64,000 nucleotides of DNA, from contig WNNJ02000204.1 in NCBI GenBank assembly GCA_012934845.2, positions 44,287-108,286 of the forward strand, in the 5' to 3' direction. Both the position numbers and the translations under genes were made by a program. The notes beneath the pieces were generated by a model. That model made no database searches, had not been told where the DNA came from, and saw only the letters and a list, made by a program, of their open reading frames with translations. This document shows positions 1 to 11,158 of this stretch, piece by piece; position 1 is the stretch's first letter; each line of letters starts with the position of its first letter. The DNA is from Pomphorhynchus laevis (taxonomy: Eukaryota > Acanthocephala > Palaeacanthocephala > Echinorhynchida > Pomphorhynchidae).

Positions 1-3000
1 CAATAATACTAAACTGTATTCTTAATACGACATTATTATTTTTCTGCCTATTTTCAATCAAGCTTTTGGAGAATTTTTCCTTTATCTTATAATGTAGAAT
101 TATACATTAACAATATATCATAAAAATATTAAATTTACAATATACAAATCAACATTTTGAAGACGCTAACAGAACTTAAGCTGATTTTGAAATAAATTAA
201 TTAACTTATTTATTAATTAACTTCATAACATTTTTGAACGATTGACTCTAATAACCTTGAAGGTATTAAATAATAACTCTGATGATAATAAATAACGACG
301 ATACTAGATGTAGTAGCGTAGAAGTTGTGTAGCTACAGGCTATACTGGTGATACCATCCTATAGAGAGAGGATCAGGCATAGTTAAGGTAGAAACATCCC
401 ATTGGGAGAGGACAAGGCGATTTGTAGACGTATTCCGGGTTAAGCTTATTAACGAAAGGCATATAGGTTTAAACTTTTTTGAAAATATTATCCTAAATAT
501 TATATACTAAATATTTTTAATTTACCCTAAATATATCTATCCATAAAAATGTGAGCAGTAAGGAGTAAAACTTTTAAAAAGGCAAAGCATAACGTATTCA
601 TAGACAAATACTAAATATTATTAGTTAAAATTAATTAACCATTAATAAAATATAGATACATAAAAATTCGATATATGAAATCGTTTTAGAGTTGAAACAT
701 TTTAGAATTGATATCGCGTATAAATAATACTAAGTATATATGAATATATTATATCAAATTATATCGATTTATTATTCTCGAGTCTTACTTTGAAAATTTA
801 GTAAAAACGTTTTAAAAATGAAAATGTGTTAACAAATAAAAAAAACTTTTAAAAAACAAAATTTCAAGTATTCGTAGAATATATAACGAACGATTGTATT
901 GTTTCTTTAAGCAGATTTTGAAAAGTTAAGAAAACCAAATATTAAACATTATTTAAAATTAATTAACTATTAAAATAAAAATCTGTAGAGCTCTTTTAAA
1001 AGTAAATTTGAACTTTAGAGTTGAAATCGTTATTGTACTATTGATAAATAAAATTTATACATATTTTGCATTTTTAAATATTTTTAGCACTGTGTATTCT
1101 TAAATTCAAATATGTTTATATATTAATTGCATATTTCATATTCATTAATAAATCAGTAATTAACTAATTTGGTAATTAAATAATCGGTAATATATTTTCA
1201 TATGCAGCTTAACATATTATGTATTGTATTAACAAACCATGACAAACCAAAAGTGGTCTGTATGTATTTATTCGACTTCTAGTGTTGGCATATGATTCGA
1301 TCAGTGACGTTAAGAAGGGCTACATTGAACGTATATATGTTATAAATAATTGTATTACGAAATACTGATAATCGCGAAATCGGTTTCGGTATTTTAACTA
1401 GACCACAAGCTGTCTAACAAATACATCGTTGTCATCTTTACTAATTTGACTATGATGCAATTAAATTGTGGATTCTTAACTGTTGCTCACATGTTCCTTA
1501 GTGATTCTTGAAATATTTTAAGTGGTCTATCAGAAAAGTGATCTGATATACATGAGCTAAACGATCATTAAAGCTTTTCAATATTGTGATAGAAGATATT
1601 GGTAACAATTATTATCACAACAATCTCAATTATTATTAATTAGCGATGCTTTTCTATTATAATTGTTACGGATTACTTTATTTCTATCAAATTAGTTTTA
1701 ATTTTGAGTCATGTTATATCTTTTCTATTGTTAAAACATCAAGATCTTTCTCAATTTAAAAATATATAATATTGTCATGTTATGAGCTGTGCGAATGAAG
1801 TGGTGCATTAGGAAAGACCAAAGGAAAATATGCCCATGGATAAAAAAGGTTAAGAGCCTTGCCTTCTCCAACCCCATTTTCTTAAAGTTTGTCCAAGATT
1901 TTGTCATTTTAATAAATATTATTTTCATTTTTAATTTCATAGTGTAGATTCAATCATTTGTTGATATGTTGTGCTGAAAATTTTTTATTATAAAAACTCC
2001 AAAATTTATTTTATTTTATATTTTTTTCCTTGATATGAGCTTTTTTAATGAAGTGGTTCATATGGAAACACAAAAGGAAAATGGATAAAAATGTAGATGG
2101 GTGAGTCTAATAGTACATTTCGACTAGCTATCGACAGGCGTAGTACGGTATTGGCAAATAGCTATACGGCATCAGTTCTTATTTATATTCAAAAACAGAT
2201 CATATATCTATCTCCTTAAAAAATTAAAATTATAAGATTTAAAAAATGTCAAAATAATTTTATAATAGTAGACGTTTTGTAAAAACTATAGATTTAATTA
2301 TAGTATTTACTTATTAATGATCTCAAACATAACAGTCAAAACAATTAATGTAGATGCATACTCCAATCTATCATTTAAGAAACCAATTACAAGCTTTGTT
2401 TCTAACGCTAACAATTTTAAGAAATTGTTAACAAAAACGGAACCGAAAACAAATGCAATATAGGAGAATTAGATTAACTTAGAAACGAAGAAGCATTAAC
2501 AAAACAGTAATGATATTTGATATGCATTTTAAAGCGTCTTTAATGTTCTGCATAGATTTTATCGAGCTTATACGTATTTCATTAAAAGGATGGTTTGCTA
2601 GTAACTAATATGATCAAAAACTTTGTAATTATATTCTCCGTTGATCTAGGAGAGTATTCGCTTATGTTAGCCTTCTTCTATCAAGATTATATACACAATA
2701 TAAGTACGAAAGATTAATTTATACAATACATAATGCCTTTACTAACGATTCCAAGCACTTCATTCTATTATAGTTTGTGATTGTGCGTTTATGCATATAA
2801 AAATTACTAATCAAATTACTAATCAGTTTTTATCGAATTTGATAAATTTCTTGAGGTGACGGTTCGGTGTAGTGAATATCGAATTAAAAATTTCTAGCTA
2901 ATTGTTTTTTCAGAAAGAACAATATTTAATTGGATTTAGATTTAAATATTTAAATTATATTAAAAAAAATTTCAATGACAAATATATAGAAAAATATTAA

Positions 3001-4631
3001 ATAAATTGTTAATAAATTAAATATATTAAATTTTTGATTTATTAAATAATAAATCAAAAATATTTGATTTATTAAGTAAGTTAAATGCGCACTATATTTT
3101 TAATAATATTCGATGTAATTCAGTAGAATGCATCCGATTGTATCTAAAATATTAATGTCGTGTAAAGCTTTTATTTACTTAATTTATCATAATTGAAATA
3201 AAGTAGCCTTTAAAAGTTTATTTCGTAGATTTAAATAACTTCTATTACATGGCATTAATGTAAAATAATTTAGTTATTTTAAAGGTAAATTATATTATTA
3301 TTTTTAAAGCTTTATTATTTATTTCATTTAATTTGTTAAATGCTTCCATAATTGTATACTTCTATAATTGTATTATGTATTTATTATACTTATTTTAAAT
3401 ATGAAATAAGTAATGTATTATATTTGCAGTAAAGCGAAGAATAAAGCTGTAGGTATTATTGTCGAAGCTTTGAATCATTAGGCTAATGTTCATTTTCATT
3501 TTTTAAATCTGACATCAGAATGTATTTGATACATGTATCAGAATGTATTTGAGACAAGAGTAAACAGCAAATTCACTATCAAATTAGATAGTGTCCACTT
3601 TTGCCTACAGTCAAAAGTGGACAATAAAGCTGTAATCGTCTCGTTATTTTTGTCAAGCTTGTAGACAGTACAAATTACGCTCCACTTGAATATATTAAGT
3701 AATTTAAATAATATATTTTAAAGTTATTTTCCTCATAAGATGTGTGTTTCTCTAGGTTGGTCCACCATAATTTTGACTAAATAGAAAACAATTAATGCAC
3801 CATAATGTAGTGTTTTAAATTCATTATTTTTTAAGAAATAGCCAAATTTCATTTGGTATTTATGAATTTTAAAACAAAATTTGATAATTCGAAAAACAAA
3901 GCATCACTGTTGACTTTTGTTGAAATTTGGCATTTAAATAATATTTCACAATACATGTATTTTCAGTGACATTTACAGTCTGGAGATACGTTATGCAATG
4001 TTGTAAGAATGTAAACAAATAATACAACTTTGTTTCGTGGCATTAAACTTATGTGACTTCCAAAAATTTAAACTTTAGTTTGATTTATAGAAATAATGCA
4101 AATAGTCACATAGTTATCTATAATAACGAGATAAATGCTTGTTTAACATTATGAGTTAATTTAATTTATTCTTTCAAAATTGATAAATATCAAATAACTT
4201 GAAACTATAACTTTAATTTTTGTATACTAACATTACCATCTCATGTTAGTAAAATTTGCACCATTAAAGTGGAACCATGTAAATTGTCAAACCCCTTGAT
4301 CCATGTAAATTGTCGATGAATTATAAGACAATGAAAGCATCCCAGAGCAGTTTAAATAAGCCGATCAGTCAAAACGATCATTACTCGTACATTACCCACA
4401 CATATTGACGAACTTCCTCCACCTCCTAATAGTAGGAATTGTCAGAAGGGCTCGTCAGAAGGCTGACTACCAACTCTTCTACTAAGCTGAATTAATAAGC
4501 AAATTAATAAGCTGAGTTACCAATAAATGTAATCTATTGGTTATAATTGTATTATTTATTAATTGTAATCGTTATAATTGTAATCATTTCGGTAGATTTA
4601 CGAAAAAAACTTTTTAATTTGCATAATTATT
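1..4631. other. AT-rich stretch, no gene recognised
   Basis: About 4.6 kb of AT-rich DNA with stops in all frames. I find no exon with recognisable protein similarity and no transposon core. A 69-codon minus-strand reading frame near 1731-1940 is low-complexity and not convincing. A diverged short duplication is visible: the segment around 1762-1830 (containing gaatgaagtggtgcat) resembles that around 2035-2095. It could be non-coding host DNA or a decayed transposon. Confidence 0.6.
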
Positions 4632-4952
4632 ATTTTTTTATTGCGAAACATCCCCGAGAATACAAAAAGAACTTTATTTATTTGATATTTCGACTGTAAT
4701 TAGCAGTCCTTTTAAATTGTATGTTTATTAGTTATCAAACTTTTTTAAGGTACCTTAAAAAAGTTTGATAAAAGTACCTTTTTTAAGGTACCTTAAAAAG
4801 TCCTTTTCAATTGTATGTTAATTAGTTATCAAACTTTTTTAAGGTACCTTAACTAATAAACATACAATTGAAAAGAACTGCTAAGTACAGTCGAAATATC
4901 AAATAAATAAAGTTCTTTTTGTATTCGCGGGGATGGTTCGCAATAAAAAAAG
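4632..4952. repeat. Large inverted repeat (foldback/MITE-like palindrome)
   Basis: Two arms of about 110 bp face each other. The left arm (about 4634-4755) starts with attgcgaaacatccccg; the right arm ends with its near complement cggggatggttcgcaat at about 4928-4943. The arms share the segments for atacaaaaagaactttattt and caattgtatgtttatta. The centre carries several copies of the self-complementary motif aaggtacctt. No coding capacity is present, so a foldback element or MITE is the likeliest reading. Target duplications were not identified. Confidence 0.75.
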
Positions 4953-5189
4953 TTACTTTTGACCCGAAAGCAATTCTCAACGATATAATTATTAATAATT
5001 AATAATATTAATATGAGAAGTTATTTATTAATGATCACTGCAGCCGAACGACTTTTGGCTAATAGCCAAGATTATGACAGATATGACAGATATTAATTAC
5101 GACTAGGGGTGAGATTTTACTTTTAGGATCGTTGACTTTGACTTGAAGGCATTTCTATAGCATTAGGCTGTGTGTAAATGTTGATTGAT

Positions 5190-5836
5190 TATTGTTGAAT
5201 CTACAGGTATTGAATCAATTTTACGAAGATGAATTGTTGAAAGAATGGACAAGAGAATACATGAGAGATACGTGAACATTGTAGATTACAAAATTTGCAG
5301 CGACAACATATTGAACGTTCATGACATCGAATGTGGATAGTGTACAGCTTGTCAGGATAAGCGTGAAGGTAGGCGCGAACGATGATTGGTCTTTTTGTGG
5401 ATTGAGGTGGTTGCCAAAGAGGTTGTAGTAGAGTGACTGCTGTGGTTATTTCGGGATCGACGGCGTAGATATTTTCTGTGAACTACTGGAAGTGCTGTTA
5501 GAAAGCCGGTGATTTTGAAAAGCAAATACTTTGTTGGTAGTCTATTGATAGAGGTCGGATCGACATTAAAACAGAGAGTAGAGCAGAGTGAATTTTTGGT
5601 GACAAGCCGAGTACCTTTTTGACAAAGAGCCATTTAAGGAGTCAAGTTGTTTGAAATTGTAAATCGAAAAGTCAGACCAGATGACGGGAAGCGCATAAGT
5701 AATCATGGGTTCTAGCATCACTTTAAAGAAATGGAGTGCACCTTGTAAAGATATAATAGGCAGTTTCCTAAAAGCGAAAATTGATGAGAGGATCTTACAA
5801 GCTTTTTGTTCCAGGTGCAAACGAATTGACCAAATT
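5190..5836 (-). mobile_element. LINE H, 3' part of ORF2 (RT C-terminal region and zinc finger)
   Basis: This is the downstream end of an antisense non-LTR retrotransposon. Reading on the minus strand, a segment after the RT core contains LEPMITYALPVIWSDF (about 5640-5730), typical of the thumb region of LINE reverse transcriptases. Further downstream at about 5240-5340 a cysteine-rich run fits C-x2-C-x8-H-x3-C (CKFCNLQCSRISHVFSC), like the C-terminal zinc fingers of several LINE clades. The frames are broken, so this is a decayed copy. The segment 5586-5836 is repeated at 6945-7190 on the other side of a Penelope-like insertion. Confidence 0.7.
5586..5836. repeat. Direct repeat, left copy (flanks the PLE)
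   Basis: This 250-bp LINE H segment is nearly identical to 6945-7190, in the same orientation. Only scattered substitutions and short indels separate them by eye. The two copies bracket the PLE material at 5837-6940. Confidence 0.8.
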
Positions 5837-6104
5837 AAATCAGCTAACTGAGTCTACGTATTGAATATAATTATAAAATAAACAAAACATAATAATGCTA
5901 AATCAAAATTTAATAATTAAATAATAAAATTAATAATTGTTTTTAGATTTTCTATAATTTAAATCAAGTTAAAATAAAAAATTGAAATTTAAAATAAACG
6001 TCATTTTTATGAATTGACTAATAAATAACTGATGTTGTATCAGAATAAGAATTAGAGGTCATCAGTAGGAACTGCTATGCTATCAGGTTTCGGCCCTTAA
6101 CTCC
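5837..6104 (-). mobile_element. Penelope-like element terminal region (pLTR-like), inverted
   Basis: The reverse complement of this segment matches the 3' end of the PLE at the end of the window (about 63782-63966). Shared blocks include gccgaaacctgatagcatag, a CTGATGA box followed by cctctaat, and the terminal gtagactcagttagctgat. It lies opposite in orientation to the PLE coding fragment at 6239-6660. Inverted pseudo-LTRs at the 5' side are known for PLEs, so this may be a terminal repeat rather than a separate insertion. Confidence 0.7.
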
Positions 6105-6238
6105 TATAAAAATAAATTGTAATATAAAAATAAATGAATAACCAAATATTAATAAAATATTAATATAATATTAAATATAAGTATATATAACTTATATAAG
6201 TATATATGAGCATATATAAGCATATATAAGTATATATG

Positions 6239-6835
6239 ATAAAGAAAGTGTATATCTAGATATGAACATTAAATTAACATCGATTGAAACCACTTTTAAT
6301 TGATATCATAAAGATGACATATTTAAATTTGCAAGAAACATATTTTTGAATGAGCATTCATGCATACCATATAATATAAAATATAATACATTAAATAATG
6401 AAATTTTAAGAATTGCAACAATTTGTAATGATATTGGCCTTCTTCAAAATCATTTGAATAATTTAATAGATACATCTTTTAAACTAGGTTACTATTAAAA
6501 TATCGTCAAGCAGAAAATAGTAAAATATATAAATCAACACAATAATATAAAGAATAAATTTAAACTCTTAAGTTGCAAATTTTTATGGATGGATAATAAA
6601 TGATATACTTTGTATTAGAATAAGATACTAGATAGTTTTTTTTCAGATGAAACACATCATAAGGTTTTCCAATAGTAATATTAGTGGCCCAATTATAGCT
6701 GACTTGTTTTTAAGCTCAATAGAATATTAAATTGTTCATAACTGTGGAAAATATAAATCTAAACTATATTATGATATGAAATATATGTTCGGATATATTA
6801 ATAAAATATATTAATAAATTGAGTTAAGCTGAACA
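6239..6835 (+). mobile_element. Penelope-like element RT fragments, rearranged
   Basis: From 6239 to about 6605 the plus strand encodes the end of the PLE reverse transcriptase, matching the copy at 63311-63678 (shared CNTLNNEILRIATICNDIG-like stretch and the terminal FLWMDNK). From 6661 to 6835 comes a piece that should lie upstream, containing the motif-B region SPIIADLFL, so the order is scrambled. Internal stops show it is inactive. It is preceded by a tatata-rich microsatellite at about 6170-6238. Confidence 0.75.
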
Positions 6836-6901
6836 AAATATGCATTTTAAAGTTGTACTTATTTGATTGTAACCAACTAATCTAATGTTTAGTACTTCGC
6901 C

Positions 6902-9770
6902 TTAAAGATACGATTTATAACTTAAAATAAAAATAAGTGGAGTAGAGTGACTTTTAAGTGACAAGCCGAGTACCTTTTTGACGAAGCGCCATTTACAGGA
7001 GTCAAGTTGTTTGAAATTGTAAATCGAAAAGTCAGACCAGATGACGGGAAGCGCATAAGTAATCATGGGTTCTAGCATCACTTTAAAGAAATGGAGTGCA
7101 CCTTGTAAAGATATAATAGGCAGTTTCCTAAAAGCGAAAAATGATGAGAGGATCTTACAAGCTTTTTGTTCCAAGTACAAACGAAATGACCAAGCAGATG
7201 TTAGATGAAGGCCAAGATATTTATAGGAGTTTACAAATTTTATGGTCTGATAGTTTAATGATAACTTGTTTGTTCTGGCTAAGCAACCACCAATACGAAA
7301 TTTTATGGATTTTGTTTTTAATGTGTTAACAGTGAGGTCGTTTTGCAAACAGTATGCATGAAGTCGGTCAAGTAGAGTGTGTAAAATTGTATGGATTCGT
7401 AGATTATCAGAAGATCATCGGCGAAAATAATGATTTTGGACTTGGTAGACGTCTTTTTTTAAATAAGGGCAGGTCTCCGATAAAAATTGAAAAAAGGAGA
7501 AGGCTAAGTAAGTCGCCTTGTAATACTCATTTATGTTATACAATTGATGCAGATATAAATACGCTGTCGAAGATGCGTATTTCATTGGGTGACAGTAGCA
7601 GACGTATTGTGTCGAGGAATGTTCCATTTATGTTGTGCTGGACTTTGAGTTTTTCTAGAAGCAAATGGCGATTGACGTTGTCGAAGGCTTTGGTAAAGTC
7701 TACGAATACGGCGTAGGTGTAACGATGGGTTGAAATCATGGCAAATATTGTGTCACGAGCTTCGGATAGTTCTGACAAAGTCGATCGACCATGGCGAAAT
7801 CTACGTTGTTCAGGTGGGATTATCTTGTCTGAAAAGTTGTAAAGACGATGTGTGATCATGGATGCAAAGAATTTATAACCACGATTAAGGATAGCGATAC
7901 TGCGATAAGCGTTTGGATCCGATGAATCACCTACCTTTTTATAAAGTTACTTGATGATTGATTAATTCCACGACGGTGGGAAAGCGCATCCAAATAATAT
8001 TTTGTTAAAAAGTTCAGTCCAATACTGACCTAACATTTCAAATGTAGCCTTGATATGTTCGATTCCGTGACCGTCTGTACCAGTAGCTTTATGATTCTTT
8101 ATATTGTGCAGGCAGCTTTCAAGTTCCGTGATGGTGAATGGTTGGTTTAGCATGTTTGCTTGTGCGACGGAAGGAGCATATTGTAGAAGTTCATGCAAAA
8201 TAAAGTAAGGATTATTTCAACGATATATTAAATGTGAGAGTCGATGAACCGTATGACAATTCAAAGTGAAATTCCCACACATCAATTGAAATGCTGGAAA
8301 TTACATACCCATTTCGAGACGAGCTCAATTTCCATGGAAACTTTTCGGCATCTTCCAGTTCAGTCATCTCAACTACCTTCTTGTCTTGTAGATTTATCTG
8401 TTTTACTAAATCACAAAAAACTCGTTTCCAACTTATGTAAACTTGATTTGCGGTAAGATCATGTTTGGCGCAGGAATATAGTTGTCTTAAAATTGATCGC
8501 AGATGAGCAACGTGCGGATGTCGTATGGCTGAAGATAGCTTATTTCTCTCGTTGATACGGGAGGTACAAGCAGTAGTCAATGTATTGCAAACGGTTACAT
8601 AGCTATCCGATAGGTCATCGATGTCTAGTAAATGTTTTGCAATAGCGACTTGAAAAGTATTCAGCTTAGTGATGTCGATGCGCCGACTGAATTTTGGGAT
8701 ATTTAATTTTTCAGTGCGTGATATAGGAATTCGAGGTGATATGGCAATTTTGGCGATTAATGGCCTATGCTTTGGAATAAACAACCACGAACTTTCAAAG
8801 TCCTAAGTCACTTGTGTGGTAGTGGATGCAAATACAAGGTCGATGATGCTGGATCTATTAAAGCAGTAGTAAGTTGCATCTGACGATAACGATTGAAGGA
8901 TTAATCTAAAATTGTGAAGGAAGCTAGAGATGAGCTGTAATTTATTACTAAGAGGACTGGGGCGATCAAAACTAATATGTGTAAATAGGATAGAGAGTTC
9001 GTCAATTATTTCTGATACTGATGAAAGTGGAGCAAAGTAGCATCCTACGAATGTGCACATTAATGTTTCAACATCAATCGAACAGCTGCCATTTACTGAA
9101 CTCCATTTGGTAAATTCACAATTTAAATCCAACCAATATACCCCCTTGTGGCCTTCCTCTTCCGAGGAAAGTTGCAGGAATTTCGATACAATGAAATTTT
9201 GATATGATGCAAAGATCACATGTTAACGTTTCACTTAGAACAATGACATGAAATGAGGAAATGTATGCAACGAAACCTAGGGATAGTAAATATTTGATGC
9301 CTTCTGCATTGTAGTTAAAAAAATTAGAGTCGTATTTAATATTGGAGAAGATTGATTACATGTTATCAGGGGGTTATCGAGGTTATTCAGATAATTTGTC
9401 AATTTAGAATTAATAGAACGTTCAGTGGAAGGTAAAAGCTTTTGACTTCTAAGTTCGTGATAGAAAATGAAGATATCACATAGGTTATCACATAGGTCAT
9501 ATTATTGATGATCTTCCTGCATCAGTAGAAAGAGGTACGACACGACCATGTCTGATAACGTAGGTTTTCGAAAAGTGGTTTGCTTGTGTAGTTCGGCGGA
9601 GTTCACAAAGTTTAAATGCTCGTGCTCGATCGTCTTTTGATTAGTCGGTATTAACATAAGCACTGAAATCTGATAGAATAGAAAACCCATTTTCTTTTTG
9701 TCTTTTAGCGCACACAGCTTTGTATCTTCTGATTTTAATCCATTTTGCATTGATTCTAAATAAGCATTTA
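6902..9770 (-). mobile_element. LINE H, ORF2 (endonuclease to reverse transcriptase), decayed
   Basis: Antisense non-LTR retrotransposon read from about 9220 down to 6902. An endonuclease-like end is visible at 8803-9219 (CTFVGCYFAPLSS, later IDLVFAST). The linker is at 8212-8784. RT pieces follow: HKATGTDGHG at about 8050-8100, FRHGRSTLSEL and VFVDFTKAFDNVNRH at about 7680-7810, and the thumb at 6945-7190. A short reading frame at 9502-9750 upstream may be a remnant of its first ORF. Several frame changes interrupt the frame. I place it in the Jockey/I-like assemblage only loosely. The usual second LINE RT motif (YADD) was not seen intact. Confidence 0.7.
6945..7190. repeat. Direct repeat, right copy (flanks the PLE)
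   Basis: This is the partner of 5586-5836. It contains the same LINE H RT-thumb segment, here continuing in register into the rest of LINE H on the high-coordinate side. Confidence 0.8.
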
Positions 9771-11158
9771 TGCACTTATATAACTTGACTTTATTTAATA
9801 AAAAATAACTTGACTGACTTCTTCAACTGCTCAAATATGATATTCTTGAAGAAGTGTAGACGAACTATCTAATAATCTATTAATAGATTATTAAATAATA
9901 CATTAATTATTAATTAATCTATCCATTAATCCTAGATTTTACACATCAAAATAATTGATAATAGATCCTTATTCAAGAATAATAATTTTTTCATTTCGAA
10001 ACACGATCGACAAAATAAATAGAATACTAATTTGTTATTTTTTGTTGGCTAATGCCGACATCATTAAATATATTTTGTTGATAAAAATTAAAAAGTTTTA
10101 AATCAGTTATTTATCAAATCAGTTATTTTAAACTTTGGTTGTAAAATTGTAAACATTTTTTCTATATTTACTAATATAATTTTACTATAATTTGTGTAGA
10201 TTCTTGAAAATTAAATCAAATTCCAATTTTGTATATTCTAATCGACAGGTCTCTGAGCTACATGTCATCCAATCCAAATCGATGAGTTTACAGTTTCTCA
10301 ATTCTGATTCACAAGAATTTTATCAATTGACTACCCACTAGGGGTTAAAATGCTTGTAAACAAGATGCATGCTGACACATATGCTTTAACGAGGCTCCAT
10401 CTCACATATATATCATAATATTAGTATTTTATCCTAAAGCTAGTTGAATAATGTTTTCAAGTTAGTTTTCAAAAATAAAAATACATTTGCGTTACAGTAT
10501 ATCTCGTAATTATCCTAGATTACATACAACTTTGATCTAGAGTCTGCATTATATGTCTGATTAATACTGCATGCATTAGTAATTTTTTTGAGAATGTTCC
10601 ATTTTGTAATCTCGATATTAAATAAAAACCGTTTTGTACCATTTTAAAATAATTAAAACTTACAATATTTGCTTCTGTCCACATGGCTAGCAGTTACAAA
10701 AACTGTTATCATTTGTTCCATGTAACCACACCTTCTCTTCAATGTGGTCAATCTGACTTTGCTCTGACATTTGCAGATGTTTATTAATTTATTATTACGT
10801 GTTAAAAGTGAGTTGACATCGGTTGACATTTTTGCATCGCATTTCTAACCTGGGAACTACAAAATACGACGGTAGATTTTCTGTACTGATAAATTAAAAT
10901 TATTTTTTTATTTTATCTACTTTTATATCAGATGATAACATCTAGGGTCAGTTGGAAAAATAATAGAAGAACCAAATATAAATGACTCATTTATCTACTT
11001 TTAGATGGGATTATCTTGGTAGAATGATATGCTATATATACGATGAAAACCAATTGAATGAAAAGATGAGGAGAACATTAGACGTATCTAAAATTAACCC
11101 TGAATGAAAGTCGTTTATCAGCTATGTATATATGCAATTTATTCCGTGATGCTTGCAG
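9771..11158. other. AT-rich spacer upstream of the first recognised Ig exon
   Basis: No exon recognised. The signal-peptide exon of the Ig gene must lie upstream of 11159, possibly here, but no convincing ATG plus hydrophobic run ending in a donor of the right phase was found. A small direct repeat of an aatcagttatttatcaaatc-type segment occurs near 10100. Confidence 0.5.

Noticed and set aside
1731-1940. 69-codon minus-strand gene
   Set aside because: Lysine/phenylalanine-rich low-complexity frame in AT-rich DNA, no context, and it overlaps a short diverged repeat.
7141-7716. Plus-strand reading frames inside LINE H
   Set aside because: Opposite strand of the RT region; no independent similarity.
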